From Bettongia penicillata ogilbyi (lineage: Eukaryota; Chordata; Mammalia; Diprotodontia; Potoroidae): a stretch of DNA of 64,000 nucleotides. Below are positions 1 to 11,772 of the stretch, in pieces (the first letter of the stretch is position 1; every line of letters begins with the position of its first letter). Under the pieces are notes generated by a model that was not told the origin of the DNA, did no database searches, and worked only from the letters and a program-made list of their open reading frames with translations. A program made the position numbers and the translations under genes. The stretch is taken from positions 2,896,001-2,960,000 of the forward strand of contig JAJHZJ010000221.1 in the NCBI GenBank assembly GCA_023548195.1. Direction: 5' to 3'.

Positions 1-118
1 TTAAGTAACTTGTGCAGTCACACAGTAACTGTCTAAGTTACTGTCAAATTTGAACTCAGGAAGATAAGTGTTCTTGACTTCATGCCTGGTACTCTATCTA
101 CTGTGCAACCTCTGCATA
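1..118 (-). repeat. tRNA-headed CORE-SINE fragment, antisense
   Basis: Reads as the reverse complement of a marsupial SINE head: a 'cacacagt' core, 'tttgaactcagg', then 'tggtactctatctactgtg'. This order (CORE, internal box, 5' head) matches the better-preserved minus-strand SINEs at 4.9, 19.8 and 50.6 kb. It is cut by the window edge, so the tail type cannot be assigned. Confidence 0.6.
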
Positions 119-559
119 GACAAAATTGTGATAAATGTGATAAATTTACTAAATAAATGCTTATATGTTTGGTTTATTGATTAACATAATTATGAATATC
201 ATTGTATCTGTTATGTTAACTTTATCATGTCTTACTTCATTGTAATGTTTAACTTGGGATATTTGAGGCTGAAACTATGATGTCATTAATATGGAGAACT
301 CCTGGTATGTAAACTTCTTCTCTTGATGCAAAAATTTTATTATTGTCTCCATTTAGTCTTATATCTTTTAAATGCAGTCTCTGTTGATTATAGTTTTATT
401 GTGTTATTGATTACAAATATTGTTTTATATTTCTACTTTTTTTAAATATTAATTTGTAATTTCTCTGTGCCTTACTACATGGTTTAATTTTATGAAGAGG
501 TCATATGTTTCTGAGATATATGTACATGTTATATATATATTTCTCTTTCTCTCTCTCTT

Positions 560-800
560 CAGTGTTCCCTTTCAAAAGATGACATAATTTACATCTAAGT
601 CCTCCAATAATTTATTTATTGCTCTATTTTCCTTTTGTTTATCTTTCTCTGTGATTTGTCTAACACTGACAGTAGAATATTTAAGTCTCCTTAAGTCTTA
701 CTATAGTATTAGCTATATGTTTTTGCAATTTCAGTTAGCTTTTCCTTTATGAATTTAGATACTATCCCATTCATTTATATTTATTATGTTTAATATTGTT
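560..800 (-). pseudogene. L1 ORF2 endonuclease-domain remnant
   Basis: On the minus strand one frame between about 790 and 640 reads SKFIKEKLTEIAKTYS, two stop codons, then GDLNILLSVLDKS. This resembles the L1 ORF2p endonuclease segment that normally contains the motif GDFNTPLSxLDRS, where the aspartate and asparagine belong to the active site. Several stops and frameshifts break it, so it is a fossil. The T-rich plus strand around it is what an A-rich L1 sense strand looks like when inverted. It is not collinear with the L1 ORF2 C-terminal piece at 3.7-4.9 kb, because the order on the minus strand is reversed, so the two are probably separate insertions. Confidence 0.5.
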
Positions 801-999
801 ATTTACTCATTGTCCATGATTCATCTAAACAATATACTTTCCTTGCTTCTCTCTCCCCACTTCCCCTACATTTTTTTTTGTTCACCTGATGCAAGGTCAG
901 TTTTGTTCAGACCTCTCATTCCAGTTCTCTGTGTCTTTTCTTTTTGGAAGTACTTGTAAACAACATATTGTGAGGCTTAATGTCTTATCTATTCTGACA

Positions 1000-1774
1000 T
1001 TCTCTTTCACTTTATTTGACTATTTAGTCCCTTCACCTTTAAAAAGTTATGAGGTTAGGCTTGTGTTTTCCTCCACTTGTTTCTTTAGAAATTAAAAAAG
1101 TTTTTTTTATCTCATTAGTCTTTACAGTCTATACTTTATCCTGTGATTCATTTTGCTTAACCTACTTTGATGCAGTTTCTTTTTGCTTTGTCTTTTCATG
1201 AGTGTCCTCTCCTCACAATCTGTTCTGAAATTTTGTTCTGAGATGTATAGACTATATATCCCATTATTTATTGTTTCCTTAATCTTTTTGGTACTTATGT
1301 GGTTAAAATTTTTGAAGGACTAGGTTTGAATTTCCCCTTCTAACCAATTCCTAGATTATTGACTTTATAAATTTTATCTCATTATCCTCCCCCCTCCTGT
1401 ACTTTACTCTAAGAAGTATTAATATGTGAAGGGAATTATATTGAATAGAAGTATTATAAATTACCATGTGTCCCAAACCATGTCCAATTAATTCTATACT
1501 CTGTTTTCCACATGGCCATTCTCCTTTTCTATTAACAGACCATCTCATTTCTTGTTTTATGCTCCTCCTTTCCTCACCTTCTATGTACCAGTTGCCCCTA
1601 GGAACTAATACACCCATTCTCTTGGATCATGATATTGTCCATAGGGATATAACATTTTGAGAGAAGGTTGCCTCACAAATGACTAACTCCTTTCCATATT
1701 AAAGTCATTATGAAGGACCCATTTTCCATTGTAGACACACATCTTCCCCCCTTAGGAATGCTATTCAATGTTAT

Positions 1775-1805
<31 letters not shown>

Positions 1806-3530
1806 TTCCTGTTAAACTGAGATGTTTCCAAATTAATTACTCACTTCTGTTTTATATTTTTTAGAAACATCTCAAATGCTTCTTTTTAAAAAAGCTACAT
1901 GTTAATTTTTCTCATTAATCATTGGCTCAACTTTGCTAGATGTGTCATTTTGGGTTATAGATCGAGTTCATTTGGTTTTTACTTTGCTATTCTATTTCCT
2001 TCTGTTATTTTCCAGGGGTGCAACATAATCTTGTGTTATTAAAATTTTCTGTCCTTTATTTTGGGCAGTCTTTTCACTGGCTCTTTGAAGAATCTATTGT
2101 TTGCATTGAAATTGTTAAATTTAATTTACTTTCTGTCTTAGAGTTTGAAGCACAGATCTCCCTCCTCCTTTCTGTTCCCCATCTGCAGGAGGTAACCTGA
2201 GAGATTTTTAGATTATATTTTATTTTTGGTATTCAGAAATTCTGGGCAGTTTTATTGAGTTATTTCTTACCTTATATGTTCTTAAGATTTTTCATGTTCT
2301 TCTGGAAGACCCATGATTGCTAAATTATCTCTATACATTCTGCCTCAGAGGCCATATATATATAGAGTTAAAGTGTTCTTTTAGCATTGCCTTCTGCTTC
2401 CTTTCTGCCAGATTTCCCTCCACTTTGGTATTTCGCTGTTCCATAGCTATTGATCTCTCACTTCTCTAGATAAACTACTTTAATTTAATGTTTTTCTAGT
2501 CTCTTATTTGAGTTCTCAAACTGTTCTTTGAGGTTTTGACCTGTATTCATTCCTGATTTCTTCTTTTCTGTATTTCATTTTTCTTTGGAATAATTCTAAT
2601 CTTTCTTGTTGTCTATCCATTTTTGATTGAGACTCTACAGACTTCATGTTTCATTAAGCATTGATTCACTTGCCTTTATTTTGTGTGATTTTTTAAAAAA
2701 AGTGTTTTATATTCTTAAGAATTTGCTGGTTAGCTTTCCTTTTGGTTTTAACATTCTCCATGTTAAGGGATTTGCTAGTGCTTTAGGTATTTAGGAATAG
2801 TTTTCCTCTTGAAATGTTTCTTGTTTCAAAGTTTGTGTGTTCCCATGCCAATTACTTTCTTGTCCTTCCTCCTTTGTAACCATACAGCTCAAGCCTCCTC
2901 AATGCAATTATAGTATGCTGGCCTGTGTCCTTGCCCAGAATACACTTTGGCAAGAAGTCTGGTCTCAGCTAGTTGCACTTCTCTTTCCTTAGGCCTTCAC
3001 ACAACCATATATGCTGGTCACTTGTCCCAATTCCTCCCTCACTTCCATTCTTTTCCTTTTCTGGCTTATGAGAATTGAGATCTTCCATTTTTTTTTTTTT
3101 GTGAGAGAGAAGGGAACATGTTCCAGTCAGAGTCTCTGAAATCCTTGACCTAGAATCCTGTCAGAGGGCAGCTTGATTTTGGTCCTTCCTCATTAATTAC
3201 ACGAGCATTCAAGTCAACTGGTCTCCCTTGACCTGGAGGCTTGTAGGTGAGACGTATTGAGTTAGCACTTTGAGATTTAGAATTTTCTGATATTAACTCA
3301 TAAAGCTTTTACCTTCTCATTATCTTTTTGCTTTTTGAATTCCACTATGATTGCTTTGCATCTGTTACATAACTTCTTTGTTTGGAGTGTTAGAGAGTTA
3401 AATGGGTCCAGAGGTCTAATCTAGCATCTTGCTGATCATATAACCTTGCTGGTTGGATTAAATTGAGTTATGGTTCGGTTAAGTCAAGGTACTGTACAAT
3501 TTTATGTACATTTAAAGTATTTCCTCCTCT
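1000..3530. other. T-rich stretch, no gene recognised
   Basis: About 2.5 kb of strongly T-rich sequence with only short chance frames. It may include more degraded antisense LINE or other A-rich element DNA, but I could not read a conserved protein motif in it. It contains a (TC)n tract at 1774-1806. Confidence 0.4.
1774..1806. repeat. (TC)n microsatellite
   Basis: An almost uninterrupted CT dinucleotide run of about 30 bp, ending in 'tgtc'. Confidence 0.95.
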
Positions 3531-3536
3531 TTAGAA

Positions 3537-3597
3537 TTAAACACTTAAGTGTTTAAACACTTTAGTGTTAAACACGAGATTAAACACTTTAGTGTTT
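3537..3597. repeat. Palindromic AAACACT/AGTGTTT cluster
   Basis: Positions 3537-3556 are a perfect 20-bp inverted repeat centred on CTTAAG. It is followed at once by further AAACACTTTAGTGTT units, in which 7-bp arms (AAACACT/AGTGTTT) flank a 2-base centre, the last at about 3582-3597. Simple slippage of a self-complementary unit could explain it. Confidence 0.9.
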
Positions 3598-3699
3598 CAT
3601 ATTGATTCAAGATTTTGTGTTCTACAATCACTTCCATATACCTTACATTTTCCCCTTTCTTCCCCCTTCTTCCCCCTCCCTTCCCACTCCCTCCCTGAG

Positions 3700-4890
3700 G
3701 TGGAGTGCAAGTTTATATACTTCCTATTAAATACATTTTCACCTTAGTCATGTTGAATGGAAGAATTAAAATGAATGGGAGAAACCATAAAACAAAACAT
3801 AATGCAAAAGAAAATGGTCTGCTTCATTCTATGATCCAATTCCATAGTTTTTTGGATGTGGAAGGAATTTTACTTCGAGTCCATTGCGAATTTTTTGGGT
3901 CCTTGCATTGCTATGAAGGACTAAGTCTACCAGAAAAATTTCTCACACACTGTGGTTGTGTACTGTTTACAGTGATCTCCTGGTTCTGCTCATTTCATTC
4001 AGCATCAGTTCATATAAGTCCTTCCAGGCCTCTCTGAAGTCTTCCTGTTCATCATTTCTTATAGCACAATAGTATTCCATTACATTCGTATACCACACCT
4101 TGTTCAGCCATTCCCCAATTGATAGGCATCCCCTTGATTGCCAGTTTTTGGCCACCACATATGAGGGACCCTTTCCCATTTTTATGATCTCTTTGGGATA
4201 CAGTCCTAGAAGCAGTATTGCTAGGTCAATGGGTATGCATATTTTTGTAGCCCTTTGGGCATAGTTCCAAATTACTCAACAGAATGGTTGGATCAGCTCA
4301 CAGCTCCACCAGCAATGAATTAGTATTCCAACTCTCCCACATCTTCTCCAACATATATCATCTTCCTGTTTTGTCATGTTAGCCAATCTGATAAGGGTGA
4401 TGTGGTACCTCAGAGTTGTTTTGATTTGCATCTCTCTAATTAATAGTGATTTAGGGCATTTTTTCATATGACTATAGAAAGTAAAAACTGCTTGTTCATA
4501 TCCTTTAACCATTTATTAATTGGGGAATGACTTGTATTCTTGTAAAGCTGCTTCAGTTCTCTATATATTTTAGAAACTTATATATTTTAGAAATTTTAAA
4601 ATGTCTTTTCACAGATACTAGTTGCAAAAATTCTTTCCCAGTTTTCTGCTTCCCTCCTAATCTTGGTTGCATTGGGTTTGTTTGTGCAAAAACTTTTCAA
4701 TTTAATGTAATCAGAATTATCCATTTTGCACTTCATAATGTTCTCTATCTCTTGTTTGATCAAAAATTTCTCCATAATACACTATTCCTTGCTCCCCTAA
4801 CTTGCTTATAGTATCAATCTTTATATTTAGATCATGTATCCATTTGGACTTTATTCTTGTGTACGGTGTCAGGCATTTCATTCGAGATTA
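3700..4890 (-). pseudogene. L1 ORF2 C-terminal region and 3' UTR fragment
   Basis: On the minus strand 4179-3967 reads KNWQSRGCLSIGEWLNKVWY, then MEYYCAIRNDEQEDFREAWK and LYELMLNEMSRT. This matches the end of L1 ORF2p, whose usual pattern is a W near the start of a D/N-K helix, then the YYxAI-K/R-ND and W-x-L-x-x-I/M-LSE/NEMS blocks. The DNA from 4190 to about 4890 follows the familiar antisense ORF2 order: a block on a suboptimal 'TTCCCCAATTG' duplex, a 'catcttctccaac' block and a 'tttgatttgcatctctctaat' block. It is degraded by stops. The left part, about 3700-3960, is probable 3' UTR. No target duplication was found. The homologous pattern is strong; the exact ends are uncertain. Confidence 0.8.
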
Positions 4891-4914
4891 AAAAAAAATG
4901 AACTAATTCATGCT

Positions 4915-5170
4915 CTAAGGGAACTTGTTCAGTCATTTCAGTTGTACCTGACCCTTCATGACCTTATTTGGGGTGTTCTTGGAAAAGATGCTGCAGTGGT
5001 TTGCCATTTCCTTCTCCAGTTCATTTTAAAGATGAGGAGACTGAAGAAAAAGGGTTAAGTGACTTGCCTAGGGTCACACAGGTAGTAAGTATCTGAGGCC
5101 AGATTTGAACTCAGATCTTTCTGACTCCAGGCCTGGTACTCTATGCACTGTACCACCTCACTGCCCTGTA
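4915..5170 (-). repeat. Mar1-type CORE-SINE with Bov-B/RTE-like tail
   Basis: The reverse complement gives a SINE in the expected order: head 'ggcagtgaggtggtacagtg', then 'ctgagttcaaatctggcctc', then the CORE segment 'tgtgaccctaggcaagtcac', then 'aaaatgaactggagaaggaa'. The tail 'atggcaaaccactgcagcat' resembles the 3' end of Bov-B/RTE LINEs, which would supply the retrotransposition machinery (established for Mar1 elements). It ends in a short A-run side flank near 4895. Confidence 0.85.
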
Positions 5171-6389
5171 GGGAACTTAAGACTTGTCATAATTTATTGC
5201 CACCAAAATTAAAGATCCAAATTAAGAAAACACTGACCAGCCTATGAACAGCACAGCAGGCTTATCCCATTTTACATCTAGGAACATGCAAAGTAACTTA
5301 CTCTATTTACAAATGCACAAATCCAGGGTAAGCATATTCCAGGCACCTTTGAACACATGAATCACAAGTGGCAAGGCAAGCAAAGATGTATATAGGAACT
5401 GGTACAATTCCTTTGGTGATCTGTGTTTTCATCTATGGATTCATTCACTCATTCTAGCTGCTTCTGGTTCTCCTTTCCCCCTCCTCACTCAAAGAATTAG
5501 GACCTAGTCTGATCAGATGGCCTCATGTAGATTGCCCAATTGCTACATAAGGGTTTCTCTTTCTTCTCTACCCCTCACCTGGCCAATTTCTAGGCCCATT
5601 TTTATTGGAAAGATCAAATTCCTGGGGTGATGGGTTATTGTACAGCTCCTAGTAAATCTGAGCTCAATAAATATTTCATACTAAAACCCAAAAATAGCAA
5701 GCTGGCTCCCCCCTTGATATTAAACTGATTGAAAAAGTCTCCACGGGGAGAAGTGGTGGGAAAAAAATATCTTCGCAATTGAAGACATATGCAGCTATGG
5801 CAGTCCTATCCTTCTGGCAGTGTCAGAAAGAAAGGCTCCATGCATGTTGCCCAGAATTTTACAGCTTCTTGAACACATCAAGGATGGCTTGCCAGCATCA
5901 GCACTTAGTTCAAAAAGCAATACCTGGAGTCTATAACAAGGCCTGTTTATTGAGAAGAGAAGCTATTGCTTCACTGCATATGTTGTGACTAGGTCTAAAG
6001 GAGGAAAAGACATTTCATTATTTTACAAATATAGGTTAGAGAAACTCCTTTGCTTTGATTATAAATACCAGAAAACTGATGACTGATGCAGTAAGTCTGC
6101 TATGAAAGGCAAGGTGTATGAAATTCAAACATGCTTGTGGGAATTCAAAAACCTTATAACTTATTCAGAGGAGTTAATGGTTTTAATGAAGGCAGACCCC
6201 ATAAAACCAACAAATGGTAACCTTGACAAGATAAATGTAAGTAAAATTTTAAGTTGCCCACTTGGCCTTTAGCCTAACACAGGCACTTTAGGTAGCTAAC
6301 AAAGATGGATAGAGAGGACACTTGAAAAATGATACAAAATTAGATCTGGAACTTCAGTGTGATGGGGATTTAGAGTATACTGAATTGTG
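5171..6389. other. No recognisable gene or repeat
   Basis: A mixed-composition stretch. The longest frames are under 70 codons, show no protein family pattern and lack splice context. It may contain old LTR or LINE DNA that has decayed past recognition by eye. Confidence 0.4.
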
Positions 6390-6390
6390 T

Positions 6391-6423
<33 letters not shown>

Positions 6424-6605
6424 TGTCTTTGCCTCTGTCTTTCTCCCTCCCTCTTTCCCCATCTCTCTCTACTTCCCTCTCTCTATATTCTCTCTCCCTC
6501 CCCTCTCCCTTGTCTCTCCTTCCCCTTCTCCCTTCCTCCCCTTTCCTCCTTCTCTTCTCCTCTTTCCCTTCTCCCCCTCCACCTCCCTCTTTCTCCCATT
6601 CTTCA
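6390..6605. repeat. (TC)n and polypyrimidine tract
   Basis: A CT dinucleotide run at the start passes into about 180 bp of almost pure pyrimidine (CTCCC, TTCC, TCTC units). The two overlapping frames here, rich in Leu/Ser/Pro, are translations of this tract and not genes. Confidence 0.95.
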
Positions 6606-7200
6606 TGTCTCTACTTATTTTCCATTTGTGAGCCTGCACATCCTCCCATTAGACTCCTCTGGGCAGAAAAGCTTTCCTCCCAACATATTCTAGATAGATC
6701 CAAGGAAAAGCTGGCACTTGGAAAACCCCGGTTTTATGAATGTGTCTCAGTTACAGATTTCTGGTCCTAATTATGGGGCTGGCGAAATGATCCGTGTTTT
6801 CTCAGATTAAGTTTTACACCAGCTACTGTAATAGGCTAAACTTAAGCTCTTTGCCAAAGCAGTTGGGTAGCCAAGGAGAAGTGGGATCATGTAGTGTGGC
6901 AAAACGTCACATTCCCATTTGGAGAAGGCATTTCCAGAGACTTCTTTTAATGGAATAGTTTATGTGTATTGGCCAAAGTTTTAAACTCGGGGGAAAGTAC
7001 AATAAAAGATGGATAATTTGTGTTTTTAAGAGCTCGTAAGTTGTGATTTCTTTCCCTCCACAGAGAATGCCTGTATCTATCATGACCATAAGCTCACTGT
7101 ATTGTCTTTTTAAATGGTTTTTTTTGGGTGTTTAAATAGTTGTAGCATTTGATGGTAGTAGACCATTAGAAGTAAAATTCAAAAATTCATTAAAAAATTC
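6606..7200. other. No recognisable gene or repeat
   Basis: Mixed sequence with only short frames. No family signature was seen. Confidence 0.35.
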
Positions 7201-7800
7201 AAAATTGGATACGGTGGGAGAGGGAGAATGAATAGTAAGGAATAAATTTGAAGTTGTATATCTGAGTGACTTGAAGGATGGTGGCACTCTGGGCAGAAAT
7301 AGAGATGTAAAGGAGAAGTACAGGTTGCAGGGAAAGATAATGAATTTTGTTTTGGATGTGTTTAGTTTCAGATGTTCATGGAATATCCAGATGGGAATAT
7401 CTAGTAGGCAGTTGGTTCTAGGGTTCAGAAGAGAAGATTTAGTAGCAACTGGTATAGAAATGATACTTGAATCTGTGGGAGGTTAGGAGATTTAGAGAAG
7501 GAACAAAGAACAGGGCCCAAGATTAGAACCTTGGGGATACGCACAGTCAGGAGGTAAGATACAGAAGATACTCCAGGGAATGAGACTGAGAAAGAATGGC
7601 TAGAAATGTCAAAGGAGAGCCAAGAGAGAATGATGTCATGAAAACCCAGATAAAAGAGAATTTTCAGTTGGAGGAGGTGGTCAATATTGTCAAATACTGT
7701 AAAGAAGGTCAAGAAGGATGAACGCTGAGAAAAGGCTGCCAGATTCATCAATGAAGGTATTGCGGGTGACCTTGAAGAGGTCAGTTTTGATTGAGTGATA
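7200..7800 (-). pseudogene. L2-type LINE reverse-transcriptase fossil
   Basis: On the minus strand (7751 to 7425) the frame contains TVFDNIDHLLQLKILFYLGF, then SWLSFDISSHSFSVSFPG, and then IPKVLILGPVLCS. These correspond to the L2/CR1-clade RT blocks AFDTVDHxLLLxxLxxLGF (motif A region), SYLSDRSFSVSFxG, and VPQGSVLGPLLFS. Further left, translation continues into a HLKLNTSKTKFIIFP-like segment, the block that follows the catalytic YADD box in L2. The first aspartate of motif A is present; the PQG of the second block has become PKV. It has stops and frame changes and is inactive. Confidence 0.75.
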
Positions 7801-8590
7801 AGTCACATACTTAGACCAGGAACAGACTTATTGGCGCCCATGCCTGGCCAAAAAGTGGTCAGTGAATCCTTGTTTGAAATGATGGATGACATATTTGTTT
7901 CTCTGTATCCTGTTAGTTAGCAGCAGCTGGTGCCTGCATTATAGTCTCCATATCCTGTTGTTGACAATAGAAAGATTTGTTGATTTATGTCTGTTGTCTA
8001 CCCAGTTGTTCAGAACAAAGAGTTTAAGGAGCCTACCTCTTTTCATTGTTGTAGGCATCTTAGGGCATGCAAGTTATTGACCAAATATGGAGTGAACTCA
8101 AGAAATAATTAGCCTGGGATCACGGGTCCCTTAGGAACTGACCAATCATTACTGTAATATGTGATCTGAACTGACTGATGCTTATGTCCTAGTCACTCCT
8201 TCTTATCCTGATACTAGCTATGGGAAAAAAAATAAAAGGGAATTGGACCATGCTTCAGTTGTTGTTCCAAGTAGGGTAGTCTTCCCACAGAAAAACCTAC
8301 TAAGTACTCCAGAACTGGGAATCCTGAAAGCTGGGGGAATCTGTCATGATGGGATGCAAATACCTGTGTATCATTTTTCTCTACTTTCTCTATGAAATAA
8401 CATGCTTTTGCAGTGAGAGTTGTGAGAATCCTCCCCTCCAAACCCATAAAAAATTTGTTCAACTGAGTCCACTGTACACCAGATGCAGTCCTGTTGCTGG
8501 GACTATGATGCTTTTTCAGCATGGTAGAATCTATTAGATAGAATTTATGCTCCCCTGGAATAACCTTTGAGAACCCAGGATCACCCTTAT
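7801..8590. other. No recognisable gene
   Basis: Contains a 102-codon minus-strand frame at 8522-8214 with no recognisable domain, biased composition or flanking splice-site pattern. I regard it as a chance frame. Confidence 0.35.
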
Positions 8591-8599
8591 GCCATTATA

Positions 8600-8700
8600 A
8601 AGCATAGGAGTAGGGTTTTATAAAAGAGATCAAATGAAATAAAATTTGTGAAGTGCCCAGCACAGTCCTGGCACATAGCAAGCACTTATAAATGCTTTTT
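8600..8700 (+). repeat. MIR/L2-like 3' tail
   Basis: Shows 'tgaagtgcccagcacagt', 'ctggcacatagcaagcactt' and 'ataaatgctt', the usual order at the 3' end of L2 LINEs and of the SINEs that borrowed it. Confidence 0.6.
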
Positions 8701-8749
8701 CTCTTCCTATCACTCCTTCATGTTTTCTTAATGCAGTCTAGGATCAGGT

Positions 8750-9080
8750 TAGTTTCGACTGTCTTTCCACAGAATTGACATATTAAACTTACAGCATACT
8801 AAAACTTTCAGATCTTTTTTTCCAGAAACTATTTCTAGTCATAAATCTTCCTTATTCTACATTTGTTAGGTTGATTTTTTGAATCCATAGAGAAGAATTT
8901 AGATAACTTTCTTATATCTTATCTTATTAGAATTGGTCCATTGTTTTAGTCTGTGAAATTGCTTGGAATACTGACTCTATCTTCTACGGACAATTAGCTA
9001 TCCCTCTTAGCTTCATGTTATGAAGCTAAACGCGTGTCAATTATAGATTCATACATATTACTGATAAATTTTTATACTGC
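8750..9080. repeat. CR1/L3-like LINE 3' fragment
   Basis: Contains 'catttgttaggttgattttt', 'atcttattagaattggtcca' and 'tagctatccctcttagcttc' in the order seen in the conserved non-coding part of mammalian L3/CR1 repeats. The orientation relative to the LINE sense strand was not established. Confidence 0.5.
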
Positions 9081-9114
9081 CACAAAGTTAGGACATATCT
9101 TAGAAAGGGTTTAA

Positions 9115-9295
9115 AGGGATCTTAGGGAAAAATCTAGTCTAATTCCTTATTTTATAGATAAGAAAACTCAGACTCAGGGAAGTTAATTGACTTGTCCAGG
9201 GTCACACAGGTAGTGAGTGGCACAGATGGAATTTGAACTTATGACTTCTAACCTCAAGTCAAACACCCTTTCCATTGTACCATGGTACCACTACC
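9115..9295 (-). repeat. MIR-like CORE-SINE
   Basis: The antisense CORE is clear: 'agaaaactcagactcaggga', 'gacttgtccagggtcacaca', then 'gaatttgaacttatgacttc' and the head near 'ccattgtaccatg'. Confidence 0.75.
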
Positions 9296-9839
9296 TAGAA
9301 TCTTCCCTCCAAGTTCATTGACCCATTAGTGACTCATTGGTTATTCAATTACCTCTGTAATAATCGAATTATACTTTTATATAGTCTAACTCAATCTTAT
9401 CCATAAAATATGAAATAACTGGTTTATTATGCTTCATTAAAACCTAGGTATATTTTGTTTATAGCATTTCTTTGATTTATCCGTGAAAAAAGGAAATAAG
9501 GTTGGTATGTCATGACCTATTCTTGATGAAGAACATGATGCCTACAAGTTATCACTTCTTTTCTTTCTAAGTGTTCATGAACCACCCCTTTACTAATGGT
9601 CTATAATTTTGCCATTAGTAGAAGTCAGGTTCTTTATCCCATAGTTTGTAGATTTCTTTGTCCTTTTTTTTTTTTGGAGAAAGCTGGTACATTATTTGTT
9701 TCCTATTTTCCATGATCCTTCAAAGGTCACTGATAACAACTTAGCAATCACATCCACCAGTTCTTTCAGTATACTTGGATATAGTTTGGTCTGATCTGAT
9801 AGTTCAAATTCATTGAAAGCAGTTAGATGATCTATCATG

Positions 9840-9930
9840 TTGTGAGACTCAAATGAGATAATGAATATAAAGTACATGCAAACCCTAAAGCATTATATAA
9901 ATGTTAATGATGATGATAATGATAATTAAT
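9840..9930 (+). repeat. MIR 3' half
   Basis: Reads 'tcaaatgagataatgaatat', 'aaagcattatataaatgtta', followed by (GAT)n. This is the typical end of a MIR-type SINE. Confidence 0.6.
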
Positions 9931-9939
9931 CTGCAGTCA

Positions 9940-10466
9940 CCAGATTTCCATTCTGGTGATTAGTTAATTACTTGAATCTTCTCTTGTACTTCTTTTGAGC
10001 TCAAGCAATGTTTATGGAGTAACACAGAGGTGTGCTGGTAAATGTTTAAAATCTAATTTCTGGGGTTGGTGGGAGAGGAAAAGAGGAGGATGTGTGTATG
10101 TATACTTTTAAATGTAATCTGCATTATTAGCACTTAAGTCTAGATAATTAACAAAGCAATAATCAAGCCCTGATTTATAGATTATCTATTTCTGAGGTAT
10201 AAATGCTCATGCTGAAAATTTAGCAATCAGTTTTGGCAGGTTGGTTCAAGCTGCCTCTAGCACTGCCCTGGTTTTAACTCTTTGATAGTCATTTTTGTTC
10301 CATTTATTTCAATTAGAAAATCATTCTCTTTAGATGAGAAAACAAGCAAAAAAAAGTTCAATAATTCAGTCTTTTTTCCTTTCCCCATTTTAATTTTCTT
10401 ATGTACCCTAAGCTATGCTTCTATTACTATTTTATCTTTTTGTTTTAATCCAACATAAGAAAAAAG
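9940..10466. other. No recognisable gene or repeat
   Basis: AT-rich flank of the ORF1-only L1 element that starts at about 10467. Confidence 0.35.
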
Positions 10467-10495
10467 ACTGAGAAGTCAAGTAACTGGCTGGGAAA

Positions 10496-11589
10496 ATGCC
10501 AAGAAAAGGGAAAAAAAATAAGATCATAGAAGGTTACTTTCTTGGTGAACAGATATCTCCTCCCTTCATTTCTGATGAGGAAGAGCAATGCTTACCATCA
10601 GGGAAAGACATAGAAGTCAAGGCTTCTGTATCCCAAACATACAACATAAATATTCAATGGGCTCAGGCCATGGAAGAGCTCACAAAGGATTTTGAAAATC
10701 AAGTTAGAGAGGTGGAGGAAAAACTGGGAAGAGAAATGAGAGAGATGCAAGAAAAGCATGAAAAGCAGGTCAAACTCCTTGCTAAAGGAGACCCAAAAAA
10801 ATGCTGAAGAAAATAACACCTTGAAAAATAGGCTAACTTAATTGGCAGAAGAGGTTCAAAAAGCCAATGAGGAGAACAATGCTTTAAAAAGCAGAATCAG
10901 CCAAATGGAAAAGGAGGTTCAAAAGCTCACTGAAGAAAATAGTTCTTTCAAAATTAGAATGGAACAGATGGAGGCTAATGACTATATGAGAAACCAAGAA
11001 ATCACCAAACAAAACCAAAAGAATGAAAAAATGGAAGATCTATCTCATTGAAAAAACAACTGACCTGGAAAATAGATCCAGGAGAGACAATTTAAAAATT
11101 ATGGGACTACCTGAAAGTTATGATCAAAAAAAGAGCCTAGACATCATCTTTCATGAAATTATCAAGGAAAATTGCCCTGATATTCTAGAACCAGAGGGCA
11201 AAATAAGTATTCAAGGAATCCATCGATCACTGCCTGAAAGAGATCCAAAAAGAGAAACTCCTAGGAACATTGTGGCCAAATTCTAGAATTCCCAGGTCAA
11301 GGAGAAAATATTGCAAGCAGCTAGAAAAAAATAATTTGAGTATTGTGGAAATACAATCAGGAAAACACAAGATCTAGCAGCTTCTACATTAAGGGATTGA
11401 AGGGCATGGAATAGGATATCCCAGAAGTCAAAGGAACTAGGACTAAAACCAAGAATCACTTACCCAGCAAAACTGAGTATAATACTTCAGGGGAAAAACT
11501 GGTCTTTCAATGAAACAGAGGACTTTCAAGCATTCTTGATGAAAAGACCAGAGCTGAAAAGAAAATTTTACTTTCAAACACAAGAATGA
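10496..11589 (+). pseudogene. Broken L1 ORF1p-like gene (copy 1)
   Basis: Begins MPRKGKKNKIIEGYF like the intact ORF1 at 33944. The coiled-coil part and the RRM segment (NLKIMGLPES and TPRNIVAKF) are readable but spread over shifting frames. Lesions relative to the 33.9 kb copy are an extra base near 10775-10790, a TAA for CAA at about 10839, a small deletion near 11040 that removes the ENVKY segment, and a TAG after VAKF at 11283-11285. It also carries the TGA at 11398-11400 that the other copy shares. After that TGA the C-terminal block WNRxxQKSKELGLKPRITYP is still readable. It cannot make a full protein. Confidence 0.85.
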
Positions 11590-11725
11590 AAAGAAGCATG
11601 AAAGGTAAACAGCAAAGAGAAGTCATAAGGGACTTACTAAAGTTGAACTGTTTACATTCTTACATGGAAAGACAATATTTGTAACTCTTGAAACTTTTCA
11701 GTATCTGGGTAGTTGATGGGATTAC

Positions 11726-11772
11726 ATGCATACACACATACACACATGCATGCACACACAGAGACAGAGAGC
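11726..11772. repeat. CA-rich simple repeat in 3' UTR
   Basis: Repeated CACA and CATA units at the same place in the element where copies 2 and 3 also carry microsatellites. Confidence 0.85.

Noticed and set aside
4915..5170. Possible tRNA gene signals
   Set aside because: The tRNA-like A- and B-box segments belong to SINE heads (also at 19.8, 29.6, 30.7, 32.4, 47.3, 47.6, 50.6 and 52.7 kb). None forms a full cloverleaf with an anticodon stem.
8214..8522. 102-codon minus-strand frame
   Set aside because: No recognised domain, start context or polyadenylation signal; an overlapping 63-codon plus frame shows that this DNA is simply stop-poor.
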